Position numbers and translations under genes: made by a program | Shown: piece after piece, positions 7,743 to 14,941 of the stretch | Layout: each line of letters starts with the position of its first letter | How positions within the stretch are numbered: the stretch's first letter is position 1 | DNA from: a virus | Virus record (IMG/VR): IMGVR_UViG_3300033233_000019 | Coordinates: 1 to 64,000 of that record | Direction: 5' to 3' (one strand) | Length of the DNA stretch: 64,000 nt | The notes under the pieces: model-generated | What the model saw: the letters and a program-made list of their open reading frames with translations, nothing else | Database searches by the model: none | Told to the model about the DNA's origin: nothing

Positions 7743-7776
7743 CTCCTGATTAGCCGCCCATTGGCGGGATCAGGAG
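7743..7776. terminator. strong hairpin, no U-run
   Basis: CTCCTGAT (7743-7750) pairs with ATCAGGAG (7769-7776), with an inner CCGCC/GGCGG stem. No T-run follows on either strand, so it may be a processing or pausing structure rather than a simple terminator. Confidence 0.45.
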
Positions 7777-7816
7777 TGACAGGCTAACCGTATCTGAAAG
7801 TAGCCACGGTTCATGG

Positions 7817-7975
7817 TTAGTTTTCCTCCGGGTCATACAGGACAACAGCGTACTGCTGCTCTTCCGGCAATGACTCATTGGGTCGCCATTTCAGGTAGAC
7901 TCCCCGTTGCGCTAATACTTTCGCTTCGGGGATGCTTACCCGCTTCTCTTCGGCTTTCTGCTCAATGTCATTCAT
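7817..7975 (-). CDS. small hypothetical protein, 52 aa
   Basis: Starts at ATG 7975 (MNDIEQKAEEKRVSIPEA) and ends at TAA 7817. Charged, soluble, with GVYLKWRPNE and YAVVLYDPEE suggesting a small beta domain. Shine-Dalgarno is weak. Too short for confident assignment; kept because the frame is open, is codon-like and fills the gap between neighbours. Confidence 0.45.
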   Translation of the reverse strand: MNDIEQKAEEKRVSIPEAKVLAQRGVYLKWRPNESLPEEQQYAVVLYDPEEN

Positions 7976-8017
7976 GTGTTAGTCTCATTTGTATAAAGTT
8001 TTATTTGTCTATTGTCT

Positions 8018-8140
8018 TCATGTAGATGGTTGCAGTCCCACCGCCCTGACTTTGATGGTCAGGGTACTACTGACAGAGCAGCCGCCACAAATCGCGCCTA
8101 GAGTGCCAGCACCGCCGCAACTGCTAGAGGTATTCGCCAT
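8018..8140 (-). CDS. Cys/Gly-rich microprotein, 40 aa
   Basis: ATG at 8140 with AGGAGA five bases upstream. Begins MANTSSSCGGAGTLGAICGG; three cysteines in the first 21 residues in a glycine-rich context, then a basic tail. Family unknown. The spacing could suit a small metal site or a peptide that is processed; both are guesses. Confidence 0.5.
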   Translation of the reverse strand: MANTSSSCGGAGTLGAICGGCSVSSTLTIKVRAVGLQPST

Positions 8141-8153
8141 TTGCTTCTCCTTT

Positions 8154-8351
8154 CTACTTCACGAAGTACGTGTAGTTTCCATTCGCTTCTTGATTCCATT
8201 TGTTGATCAGCATCAGACCTTCGACGACTGGCATCCAGCCCATGCTTTCGGACAGGCCAATCTCTTTCAGGTGATGCGTGGTGAAGTGCAGCGTCTCGAT
8301 CAAACCGGACGCATTGACTCGACGATAGTACTTCATGCCAAGTGGATTCAT
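8154..8351 (-). CDS. small hypothetical protein, 65 aa
   Basis: ATG at 8351 overlaps the previous stop (ATGA) and has GGAGG six bases upstream, so that start was chosen over an in-frame ATG four codons earlier. MNPLGMKYYRRVNASG, then SESMGWMPVVEGLMLINKW; no motif recognised. Part of a run of translationally coupled microgenes. Confidence 0.6.
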   Translation of the reverse strand: MNPLGMKYYRRVNASGLIETLHFTTHHLKEIGLSESMGWMPVVEGLMLINKWNQEANGNYTYFVK

Positions 8352-8506
8352 CGTTGCCTCCATTCGTCAATTTTGAACTCAAGCCAGTTGATCAAGCATC
8401 GAAGCTTGCAGCAAACAGGCTGGTAATATTCGTCTCTCAGCCAGTCACAAAATTGTCCGACTCCAAGTTCTGTCGGACTGCCGCAAAATCGGCAAGGTTT
8501 AATCAC
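8348..8506 (-). CDS. cysteine-rich zinc-finger-like protein, 52 aa
   Basis: GTG start at 8506 with GGAGG four bases upstream, overlapping the previous stop (GTGA). KPCRFCGSP at the N-terminus and VCCKLRCL near residue 34 give two Cys pairs, compatible with one zinc site. Not recognised beyond that. Confidence 0.55.
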   Translation of the reverse strand: MIKPCRFCGSPTELGVGQFCDWLRDEYYQPVCCKLRCLINWLEFKIDEWRQR

Positions 8507-8673
8507 TCTGCCTCCAATGACTGCTTGACTGCCGCGATTGACGGGAAGGTTTCGCCCTGCGCTCCGCTGTTTGTGATATATGCGAAGCCGCCAGTAACCG
8601 GACGAATTTCGCCTACTGTCTTGCCCGACAGTTTGACTTCGACCACGACTAACTTGTGGTTGTAGTTGATCAC
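8503..8673 (-). CDS. small hypothetical protein, 56 aa
   Basis: GTG start at 8673 with GGAGA upstream; GTGA overlaps join it to genes on both sides. Beta-rich pattern (LVVVEVKLSGKTVGEIRPVT) then a short helix. No family recognised. It has regular codons and fits the coupled chain exactly, which is the main support. Confidence 0.55.
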   Translation of the reverse strand: MINYNHKLVVVEVKLSGKTVGEIRPVTGGFAYITNSGAQGETFPSIAAVKQSLEAE

Positions 8674-8846
8674 TTTGTCTCCGGTGTCTCTTCGGCCACA
8701 CGCTGCTCAAGATAGTCTAGCACATGCAGCGCAGTTTCGATGGGCAGCATCAGGCTATTGTAAATCAGATAGCCTGTCCTGTAAGCGGCCTTGTAGCCCT
8801 TGAGCCACAGGTCGTAGGCGTCTTTCGCATTCTTCAGGTTGTCCAT
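8670..8846 (-). CDS. small hypothetical protein, 58 aa, predicted leaderless
   Basis: Start placed at the ATG at 8846 (MDNLKNAKDAYDLWLKGY) because the promoter at 8854-8882 predicts +1 at about 8847. An in-frame ATG nine bases earlier would lie inside the -10 box. No Shine-Dalgarno site. Helical protein; the repeated KGYKAAYRTGYL pattern is reminiscent of small phage proteins of unknown function. Confidence 0.55.
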   Translation of the reverse strand: MDNLKNAKDAYDLWLKGYKAAYRTGYLIYNSLMLPIETALHVLDYLEQRVAEETPETK

Positions 8847-8853
8847 GTCTGGC

Positions 8854-8882
8854 ATAGTCTCATATTCCTTTCCGTTTGTCAA
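8854..8882 (-). promoter_or_regulatory. sigma70-type promoter, leaderless transcript
   Basis: TTGACA (8882-8877), 17-bp spacer, GACTAT (8859-8854). Predicted +1 about 8847, next to the ATG at 8846. The -10 is weak. Confidence 0.5.
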
Positions 8883-9061
8883 GCTTTTTCTTCGTCGCTG
8901 ACCTTTTTTATTAGCGCAGCGATAATCTGATGCGCCTGTTTTTCGGCTTCGTTCGACCAGCCACCATAGCATTCACTGCAATGGTACGTCGTGTACAGAT
9001 AACGGCTGATGTGCTGAAGACATTCCTCTCCGGTCTTTGCGTCATACTTCCGTTTACGCAA
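8879..9061 (-). CDS. small zinc-binding-like protein, 60 aa
   Basis: Start uncertain: TTG at 9061 has GGTGAG four bases upstream and overlaps the previous stop; a GTG at 9070 is the alternative. YHCSECYGGWSNEAEKQAH gives CxxC with a nearby His, compatible with a zinc site together with an upstream Cys/His. C-terminal helix is acidic/basic (ALIKKVSDEEKA). Confidence 0.5.
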   Translation of the reverse strand: MRKRKYDAKTGEECLQHISRYLYTTYHCSECYGGWSNEAEKQAHQIIAALIKKVSDEEKA

Positions 9062-9212
9062 AGTTCTCACCGGAGCGCAAGCGTGCAACCTTGATCACAG
9101 CCTTGCACAGTTCGACAGGATCAACATCAATCCAGTCTTCGGAAGGGGTCTCAAGTTCGTCTGCTACTAACTCGACGAACTCATCGGTCACTTCAACATC
9201 GAGATTCATCAT
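9054..9212 (-). CDS. small acidic protein, 52 aa
   Basis: ATG at 9212 with GGGAGA upstream, just after the stop of the 107-aa gene. Strongly acidic N-terminal two thirds (DVEVTDEFVELVADELE) and a basic end (VIKVARLRSG). Family unknown. The acidic face could mimic nucleic acid, as in several phage inhibitors, but nothing proves it. Confidence 0.5.
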   Translation of the reverse strand: MMNLDVEVTDEFVELVADELETPSEDWIDVDPVELCKAVIKVARLRSGENFA

Positions 9213-9213
9213 T

Positions 9214-9537
9214 TCATTTCTCCCTTATCCAGCATTTCTGACCTGAGTAGCAGACTTCAACGCTGTAGACTTCGATTCCCTTGGCTTGCGCCAGTTGCAC
9301 TAACCGCGCCGCCGCGTACTTGACTTCGCTCTCCTGCACGTCGTAGATGTGCTCGACGATTTCGTCGCCTTCTGGTCCGTTGCTCAAGAGTGACAGCCAG
9401 TACAGCCGCGCACGAACGATTCCTAGCCCAATTTCATTGGCCCACTTCGACGACTTCTCTGGCCGCACTTCCAGCCCGTCAGGGCCAATGTAGACTTCCA
9501 TCGAAATCGGAGTACCGTCTTTGAGTTTGTTGTGCAT
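9214..9537 (-). CDS. hypothetical protein, 107 aa
   Basis: ATG at 9537; a GAGG lies upstream at a long distance (about 13 bases). Beta strand opening (ISMEVYIGPDGLEVRP), central helices (IVRARLYWLSLLSN) and a C-terminal hydrophobic strand with two Cys. No recognised family. Confidence 0.55.
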   Translation of the reverse strand: MHNKLKDGTPISMEVYIGPDGLEVRPEKSSKWANEIGLGIVRARLYWLSLLSNGPEGDEIVEHIYDVQESEVKYAAARLVQLAQAKGIEVYSVEVCYSGQKCWIREK

Positions 9538-9552
9538 GATCTAAGTTGTACC

Positions 9553-9672
9553 TCAGTTCTGCATGTTCGACTGAATGTCGTAGACAAAATCGGCCAGAAA
9601 TCTCTTGACTCTGCCCGATCTGATCCATGCGTAAATGCGCGGCGATGGTGGACACTTCCTGAGTTGTCTCAT
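9553..9672 (-). CDS. basic microprotein, 39 aa
   Basis: ATG at 9672 overlaps the RlpA-like gene stop (ATGA) and has GGAGA five bases upstream. MRQLRKCPPSPRIYAWIRSG, very basic with two aromatic residues and one Cys. Translational coupling is the best evidence that it is real. Confidence 0.5.
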   Translation of the reverse strand: MRQLRKCPPSPRIYAWIRSGRVKRFLADFVYDIQSNMQN

Positions 9673-10049
9673 TGTGTCTCCGCAATCATTGGATGCACGG
9701 TGACAGCCCCGACACCGTATGGCTTCAGGCCGGCTAATCGAGCAGCCCCTTCAGACAGATCGATCACCCGGTCAGGATGATGGTATGGCCCACGGTCAGT
9801 AATCGTGACGATCACCATCCGGCCATTAAACGATACGAGCGCCCGTGTGCCAAGCGGCAGGACACGCGAAGCCGCCGTGAGTTTCATCCTGTCGAATCGC
9901 TTCCCATTCGCCATTGTGCGACCTTGATGAAACGTGCCGTACCACGATGCGTTGCCAGCCTGATCTTGAATCCTATATTTTTCAGCCGCCGACGCGGTTA
10001 GCGCCGTGAGCATCACGAATCCGCACAGGCAATTGCGAAGTGTTTTCAT
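9669..10049 (-). CDS. RlpA-like double-psi beta-barrel protein, secreted
   Basis: 126 aa from the ATG at 10049, which has GGAGG nine bases upstream. Signal peptide LCGFVMLTALTASAAE; mature part GNASWYGTFHQGRTMANGKR, then LPLGTRALV, VTITDRGPYHHPDR and IDLSEGAARLAG, all in the order of the RlpA double-psi beta-barrel domain (WYG...G..TA.G, DRGP, DLS..AA..LG). RlpA proteins bind or cleave septal peptidoglycan. The SPOR domain is missing. A role in cell-wall weakening at lysis or entry is inferred. The Asp of TDRGP is present. Confidence 0.85.
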   Translation of the reverse strand: MKTLRNCLCGFVMLTALTASAAEKYRIQDQAGNASWYGTFHQGRTMANGKRFDRMKLTAASRVLPLGTRALVSFNGRMVIVTITDRGPYHHPDRVIDLSEGAARLAGLKPYGVGAVTVHPMIAETQ

Positions 10050-10084
10050 GTTCAAAGCCCTCCGTATTTGGACGTGCTATTCTC

Positions 10085-10113
10085 AGCCTAGCAAACCCGG
10101 AAATGTTTGTCAA
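10085..10113 (-). promoter_or_regulatory. sigma70-type promoter
   Basis: TTGACA (10113-10108), 17-bp spacer, TAGGCT (10090-10085). Predicted +1 about 10078, 29 nt before the RlpA-like ATG. Confidence 0.55.
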
Positions 10114-10404
10114 GTAAATTCTTGCCTCCGCCCCTTGGAAAAAGCACCGATTAATTCCGCATATTACTTTGGTCATTACAGGAGCCACGGCCAGCCCATG
10201 TGCGTTTACCAGTTAGTACCGTTAGCCCATTAGCGTATCACTAATAAGTTATTAGTGAAGTAGTAAACATCAGGCCACTGGAAACGGGCCAGTGGAAATC
10301 CACCAGCCCATGACCGAAACGCGATTGGGAAGCTATGGCTGGACAGTTACACATTAGCTGCTTGATGTGTCTGTGCCAAACGAAATACCAGATGCTCGAC
10401 TTCA

Positions 10405-10652
10405 CGGATCGCGGGGAATTGAACCCCGTCCGCTTAATCGCTTCCCAATATGGTGATGCATCGACACCCCTGAGACGGTGACCACGTAGGATGCCGCACG
10501 AAGTTACGATGCATCAAACGGACACAGGATAGCAGCATAGGCGTTTTGGTTCGCCTATGATCCTGCGCCCGTCTCAGGCATCGGCTTATGGCAGGGTGCC
10601 GCGTGGTGTCACCGACTCCCTGCCAGCCTCTCATATCGAATCCTGACGCGAT
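10405..10652 (-). other. structured non-coding region between genes
   Basis: No ORF is supported in 10114-10652. The part from 10405 holds nested inverted repeats: a 10-bp perfect pair CCTGAGACGG (10469-10478) with CCGTCTCAGG (10569-10578), an inner ATAGGCG/CGCCTAT hairpin with 8-nt loop flanked by CAGGAT/ATCCTG, a GGCAGGG/CCCTGCC stem, two copies of GATGCATC, and a CGGA-GGGG/CCCC-TCCG hairpin (10405-10432) whose loop TTCAATT looks like a tRNA T-loop. Read on the minus strand it follows the stop of the 87-aa gene. Possibly a structured RNA; no promoter identified. Confidence 0.4.
10602..10652 (-). promoter_or_regulatory. intergenic element B, copy 2
   Basis: Follows the stop of the 87-aa gene. 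ATCG/CGAT hairpin ending in GATTCGATATG, then GGCAGGG/CCCTGCC stem enclosing TCGGTGACACCA. Shares sequence and order with 11099-11164 while the second stem differs, as expected for a conserved RNA fold. Confidence 0.4.
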
Positions 10653-10916
10653 TTATGGGTTATATCCACATGGATTCAGCACGGGATTTACAGATAGACG
10701 GGCCTCACGAGCAGGACGGGACTTGAATGCTACGGCCAGCCGCTCTTCCCATTCCGCCGCCTGTGCCTCAGTCATAGGCCCAAGCGGAGAGACTTCGACA
10801 CGGACAGGCTGAAGCTCTCCCGGCCACATCGGGGCCGCGTGCAGTGCAGCGAAGACGTTGCCATGCTCTCTCTGAAGAGCAAAGGCGAACGTCAGGACGT
10901 TGACGTTAGTCTCCAT
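10653..10916 (-). CDS. hypothetical protein, 87 aa
   Basis: ATG at 10916 with AGGAGA six bases upstream; 11-nt overlap with the preceding gene. VNVLTFAFALQREHG, then a proline-rich middle (MWPGELQPVRVEVSPLGP) and a helical end. No recognised family. Confidence 0.6.
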   Translation of the reverse strand: METNVNVLTFAFALQREHGNVFAALHAAPMWPGELQPVRVEVSPLGPMTEAQAAEWEERLAVAFKSRPAREARLSVNPVLNPCGYNP

Positions 10917-11094
10917 TCAGCTTCTCCTGTTCTTTCGCGTCGGCGGGAACCTGACGCATGTTTTTGATGGTACGGTTTTCCTTGCACCACGGACATGAGC
11001 CGTGATTGCGGCACGAGTGAGAGATTGCTTTGGCACCGTGATACGGCTTGCGGTGATCCTTGCGATTCGGATACTGCGTAGGATCGAGAGACAT
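10906..11094 (-). CDS. small zinc-motif protein, 62 aa
   Basis: ATG at 11094 with AGGAGG seven bases upstream. SCRNHGSCPWCKENRTIKN contains C-x5-C-x2-C plus His; this motif recurs in small proteins of many phages. It lies in an unbroken basic context, so RNA or DNA contact is plausible. Function unknown. Confidence 0.6.
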   Translation of the reverse strand: MSLDPTQYPNRKDHRKPYHGAKAISHSCRNHGSCPWCKENRTIKNMRQVPADAKEQEKLNGD

Positions 11095-11098
11095 GACA

Positions 11099-11164
11099 TT
11101 CCTCCTGATACTCTGGTGTCACCGATGTTCTACCAGTGCCCCATATCGAATCGTGGAGCGATAT
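11099..11164 (-). promoter_or_regulatory. intergenic element B, copy 1
   Basis: Directly follows the stop of the 81-aa gene. On the minus strand: ATATCG (10-nt loop) CGATAT hairpin, then CTGG...CCAG closing a stem that contains CGGTGACACC, then AGGAGG of the next gene. The same order (ATCG...GATTCGATATG, a second stem, TCGGTGACACCA) recurs at 10602-10652 behind another stop codon, with different stem bases. Confidence 0.45.
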
Positions 11165-11410
11165 TTAGCTCTTCAGTAGAGCCTTAGTGACTTTGTTGTC
11201 CGACACAGGAAACTTGCCCTGCACCTTGCCGCACTCCATGCACAGGTCAATTTCGATGTAGTCAGAATCGTTTCCAAGGCCGATGCCAGACGGCACGTAG
11301 CCATTGCTTGCGTGAATGTCGCCAACGCTATCGCTGAAGTTTGTCGAGCACATGTCGCTGGTCTTGCCAGTGACGCTCAAGATTCGTCTGCTACCACACT
11401 TGCATTCCAT
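11165..11410 (-). CDS. zinc-ribbon-like protein, 81 aa
   Basis: ATG at 11410 with GGAGAATAGG upstream. MECKCGSRR at the N-terminus, MCSTNF in the middle and LCMECGKVQG near the C-terminus give paired cysteines of a zinc ribbon. Preceded by pseudoknot leader copy 1, so it is probably co-regulated with the MoxR/VWA genes upstream. Confidence 0.65.
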   Translation of the reverse strand: MECKCGSRRILSVTGKTSDMCSTNFSDSVGDIHASNGYVPSGIGLGNDSDYIEIDLCMECGKVQGKFPVSDNKVTKALLKS

Positions 11411-11422
11411 CCTATTCTCCAT

Positions 11423-11491
11423 TGACCTGATCTTCAGTGCATGGCGGTCAATCCATGCAGACGAGCGCCGGAAGACCAGCGCCCGTTTCAC
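11423..11491 (-). promoter_or_regulatory. pseudoknot leader element, copy 1
   Basis: Minus strand order: GTGAAAC, 11-bp stem (ACGGGCGCTGG with CCGGCGCTCGT, two G-T pairs), hairpin TGCATGG-ATTGACCG-CCATGCA, then CTGAAGATCAGGTCA. Loop TGACC is complementary to the downstream GGTCA, giving an H-type pseudoknot just before the Shine-Dalgarno site of the 81-aa gene. Confidence 0.65.
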
Positions 11492-13644
11492 TAGCACAGC
11501 TTGCGAACACCCCGGCCATTGCAGCCAGCGCAGTCGTGAGTGTATGCACCATCCGGCCAATAGCTAGCGTGCGGGTTGTGTAGCTTGCCTTGACCGTGGC
11601 ACACTGGACAGGGTGAAAGTTTCTTCAGCAGATTATCGCCTCCGCTGCGCTCAAACATCACCTTGTCGTGATCATCCAATTCAGTCCGCATGTGAAGCGA
11701 GATTTCAACTTCGCCCAACGTTGCGAAGAACGTGATCATCTTGCGTGCATAGGCCCGTTGTGCCAGTTCAGTCGCTGCACTCGTGGTGCATGAACCACAG
11801 AAGTAATTGTCAGAGACTAACCAGCGCGGTGCAGGTTGCTTCAAGAGCCACTGGATTGCCTGAAAGTCCACAGTGTTGCCACCGTAAATGTCAGGCAGCC
11901 TTTCACCAGCGGTCAGTTTGAACGAGCGACCATCCTTGGAGTAAATGACAAGCGCACCGCTATACTCGTTGCCCCTGTCGTCCCGGTTATGACCGCCGTT
12001 GTAATACGCGATTTGACCGATAGGCAAAGATTCAGCCAGCCGTGACAAACGCTCGTGATCCAGATTCATCGAACCCGATGCGTCAATCAAAACCGTGCCG
12101 CCCTTTTGCTCACCGATGCGTTCAAAAATCTTCCCCGGTTTTGGATCGAAGATTCGGGGAATGCGCGAAACGTTAATGCGCGAACCACTGTTCGCCAGCC
12201 TGTAATCGATGCCCTCTGTGATCTTCTTGGACATGCGATAGTCAAGCTTGCGAATCTTCATGGTCGGCATTGCACCGCTACCGTGGTACTCCAATAACTC
12301 TTTGATTGTTTCTGGATCAAGCAGTGCAAGCGACTCAGCCGTGATGCGACCATCTTCCATTGCATCCTGAATCTGATCGCCAGAGTCACCGATGCCGCCT
12401 TTGGTGCCTTCAGGCTGCGCCTGTTCATCATTGCACGGAACGTCAGCGGCCTGATCCCCGTCGCTGTCGCCTTCCGCTTCGCCTTCACCGGACTCGTCTT
12501 CATTGGACTCATCTTCAGAGTCGCCTTTGCCAGCGTCGGAATCACCGGACTCTTCTTCAGCCTCTTCGTCTTCATCGGAGTCGCCTTCGCCAGATTCGGA
12601 ATCACCAGACTCCTCAGATTCGTCTTCGTCGGACTCGTCAGACTTGGAATCACCGGACTCAGACGAATCATTCTCGTCTTCCTCTTCAGCTTTGCTGTCC
12701 GACTTGTCGGTCTTTTCTTTCTCGTCTTTCTTGTCCGACTTTGACTTCGCTTCCTTCTCGTCTTTCTTGTCGTCGGATTTTTTGCTATCCTGTTTCTTGT
12801 CCGACTTTTTCTCTTCAGGTTTTTTCTCTTCGTCTTCCTTTGCTGATATGCGACCGGAAGGCGATTGATCCTTGTCTGACTTCTTGCTGTCCTGCTTTGG
12901 TTGCGGTTTGCCTTGACCACCACCTTGCTGCTTAGGCTGGTCAAGCTTCGCATCATTGTTGGACAGCGTAAGGAACGGACGCATGATCGACTGCGCCTTC
13001 ACAACGTTGTCATGTTCCAATGCCTTGACAGCTTTTGCAATCGCAGCGAGAATGCCAGCCTTGCCAAGCGCCGCTTCAAAGGCAGCGACTACCTTGCTGA
13101 TAGTCTTCGCTACACGCGCTTCAGGAGTCTTCGACTCGCAACCACGGCGATTAGTGACACCGTAATGCAAGATGGCTAGTGCGCGAACCACAGGAACCAT
13201 ATTGACTCGCACTAACTCAGGCTCGACTTCCGCCATTTTCTTGATCTGCGGAAGAATCATGCTAACTGCTCTCCGCATATCACCTAATGCGAAGACCAGT
13301 TCGTCACGACGCGAACTGTCATTGTTGAATGGCATTGCCAGCGTGTGAATCCGCATGTCTTCCACGCCCTGAAACAGCGCAGTCATTTTTACTTCAGTGA
13401 CGCAAGGAAGATTCGCGTGCGATGCTTCGTGCCGACGCACTGCACGGTCACGAGCGGCCTGACCGATGGGAATGTAGGCGGTATTCGTTTTCGGATCGAA
13501 TGCGCCTGAAGCCTGTCCACCTTGTCCCATCACTCGCGCAGTGACTACCACGCGATTGACACGAGCCGGGAAATACTCAAGAGGGAAAAGCGGATTCGAT
13601 ACGTTGACGCCGCCGTGCGTGTTTTCCATGCCTTCTTGTTTCAT
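11491..13644 (-). CDS. VWA-domain metallopeptidase-like protein (DUF2201/CobT-like)
   Basis: 717 aa. Residues 72-76 HEASH form an HExxH zinc motif. A long lysine/serine/aspartate/glutamate low-complexity linker spans roughly 235-410. The VWA domain has LIDASGSM at about 519-526 (MIDAS DxSxS). Two DnaJ-type zinc motifs, CPVCHGQG and CAGCNGRG, close the protein. This is the layout of DUF2201 putative metallopeptidase/VWA proteins, which pair with MoxR AAA ATPases; such an ATPase is the next gene upstream. Start ATG 13644 follows GGAG by seven bases. Probable role: AAA-driven remodelling or cleavage of a host or virion target. Confidence 0.85.
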   Translation of the reverse strand: MKQEGMENTHGGVNVSNPLFPLEYFPARVNRVVVTARVMGQGGQASGAFDPKTNTAYIPIGQAARDRAVRRHEASHANLPCVTEVKMTALFQGVEDMRIHTLAMPFNNDSSRRDELVFALGDMRRAVSMILPQIKKMAEVEPELVRVNMVPVVRALAILHYGVTNRRGCESKTPEARVAKTISKVVAAFEAALGKAGILAAIAKAVKALEHDNVVKAQSIMRPFLTLSNNDAKLDQPKQQGGGQGKPQPKQDSKKSDKDQSPSGRISAKEDEEKKPEEKKSDKKQDSKKSDDKKDEKEAKSKSDKKDEKEKTDKSDSKAEEEDENDSSESGDSKSDESDEDESEESGDSESGEGDSDEDEEAEEESGDSDAGKGDSEDESNEDESGEGEAEGDSDGDQAADVPCNDEQAQPEGTKGGIGDSGDQIQDAMEDGRITAESLALLDPETIKELLEYHGSGAMPTMKIRKLDYRMSKKITEGIDYRLANSGSRINVSRIPRIFDPKPGKIFERIGEQKGGTVLIDASGSMNLDHERLSRLAESLPIGQIAYYNGGHNRDDRGNEYSGALVIYSKDGRSFKLTAGERLPDIYGGNTVDFQAIQWLLKQPAPRWLVSDNYFCGSCTTSAATELAQRAYARKMITFFATLGEVEISLHMRTELDDHDKVMFERSGGDNLLKKLSPCPVCHGQGKLHNPHASYWPDGAYTHDCAGCNGRGVRKLC

Positions 13645-13655
13645 GTGGTTGCTCC

Positions 13656-13719
13656 GACCTGATCATCAGTATGCAGTGGTCAGTCTGCATATACGCGGCA
13701 ATGGTCTGCCGCGTTTCAC
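13656..13719 (-). promoter_or_regulatory. pseudoknot leader element, copy 2
   Basis: GTGAAAC right after the MoxR stop codon, hairpin ACGCGGCA-GACCAT-TGCCGCGT, hairpin ATGCAG-ACTGACCA-CTGCAT, then CTGATGATCAGGTC. Loop TGACC pairs with GGTC(G). The pseudoknot 3' strand abuts the GGAG of the VWA gene. Confidence 0.65.
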
Positions 13720-14928
13720 TTAGAAGCCACGCTTGCGAGTCAGCGCAGCGGTTGACAGGCTGGACAGAAACTCAGGGCCAGCCGTGCCGAATACAGCCTT
13801 CGCAAGTAATTCGTCGCTGATCATGCCAGACTTGCGAAACCGCGAGAAAGAGCGAGTCATGCGTGTGGAAGGTAGCCGCGAGAATTGCCACGGCTTTGTA
13901 TCCAGAGCACGGTAGTAATTCATGCAGACTGCAATCTCGTCTTCAGTACAGTCAGCCAGAGCCGCAGGGTGCGGAGTAGTTGCGGTTAAGAACGCTTCGC
14001 ACCTATCCAGCAGCGGAGGCGCAAGCTGTTCAGGCGGATCATTCGTGGTGCCGATGCAGCAGAACCCCGGCGCAACGGAATCGATGTACGTTCCATCGGC
14101 CAAAAGAATCTGCGGTTGATCATCCCACACGCTATAGAACAGCGACTCGACTTCGCCGCCCGTGTGCGTGAACTCGTCGAACTGAAGAGGACAGCCATTG
14201 ATCAGAGCTAGCGGTACTGGCCCCATCACGAATTTCTGAACGGTGACACCATCCTCTTTCGCCAGTTGATACGAGCCAAGTAAATCTTCCAACGTGGTAC
14301 GTGGTGTCATGGTCACACGGTACACCTTGCGACCACCTACAAGCGCCTGAAGCGTCTTGTATGCAGTGGTGGACTTGCCAGTGCCAGCAGGACCAGTCAG
14401 CCCGATTCTGCGAACACCAGAATTAATCAGTGCCACGAGCACATCCTGCCAAGGTGCAGCAGGATTCACAAGTTTCTTCCCGCCCTTAACAGCGGTGATT
14501 GACGTTGCCTTGGCGACCTTGGGAGCAACCGGGGCGACAGGTGCCGTGACTTCCGCGACTTCGCCATCGATAGGATCGACAGCGACAGGAACCTGCACGA
14601 TTGGATCGATGCCCGGTTTGCCAATGTCCATCGGAGCAACCATGGGAGCGACCATCGGTGCAACTTCCGGCGCTTCGCCAGCCGGAACCGTTTCGCCGCG
14701 CATATCGGACGGGCGCATTTCGCCAGCCGCAACTTCGTGACAGGTCGGATCGCAATGCATGATCTTGCCAGTGACGGGTGAGCCGGAATTGTCACGCTTG
14801 CGCCATTGGTAGTAATGCGCCATTTCAAAGGACACAGCAGGAGCGCCGCCCTTCCAACCAAGAATTGTGCCGCCGCACACGACGCACTTACCGGTGAACT
14901 TCACTTTGTAACGTCTCTCTTCAGCCAC
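13720..14928 (-). CDS. MoxR-type AAA ATPase with N-terminal zinc motif
   Basis: 402 aa from GTG 14928 (AGGA eight bases upstream); an ATG three codons earlier touches AGG and has no spacing. CVVCGG and a later HCDPTCHE form a zinc site in the first 65 residues. A Pro/Val/Ala linker follows. AAA core: Walker A GPAGTGKST (about 179-187), Walker B PLQFDEFTH, sensor CIGTTND, and an arginine-rich C-terminal lid. CobS/MoxR ATPases act on VWA partners; the VWA gene is immediately downstream. Confidence 0.85.
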   Translation of the reverse strand: MAEERRYKVKFTGKCVVCGGTILGWKGGAPAVSFEMAHYYQWRKRDNSGSPVTGKIMHCDPTCHEVAAGEMRPSDMRGETVPAGEAPEVAPMVAPMVAPMDIGKPGIDPIVQVPVAVDPIDGEVAEVTAPVAPVAPKVAKATSITAVKGGKKLVNPAAPWQDVLVALINSGVRRIGLTGPAGTGKSTTAYKTLQALVGGRKVYRVTMTPRTTLEDLLGSYQLAKEDGVTVQKFVMGPVPLALINGCPLQFDEFTHTGGEVESLFYSVWDDQPQILLADGTYIDSVAPGFCCIGTTNDPPEQLAPPLLDRCEAFLTATTPHPAALADCTEDEIAVCMNYYRALDTKPWQFSRLPSTRMTRSFSRFRKSGMISDELLAKAVFGTAGPEFLSSLSTAALTRKRGF

Positions 14929-14941
14929 GATACACATCCTA

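Noticed and set aside
10405-10432. tRNA suggested by a T-loop-like TTCAATT hairpin
   Set aside because: No acceptor, D-arm or anticodon arm fits within tRNA length; it is a simple hairpin in a folded region.
12258-12956. Long open frames on both strands opposite the acidic part of the VWA gene
   Set aside because: They are shadows of the repetitive Asp/Glu/Ser/Lys codons; compositions are arginine- or serine-only and no ribosome sites precede them.
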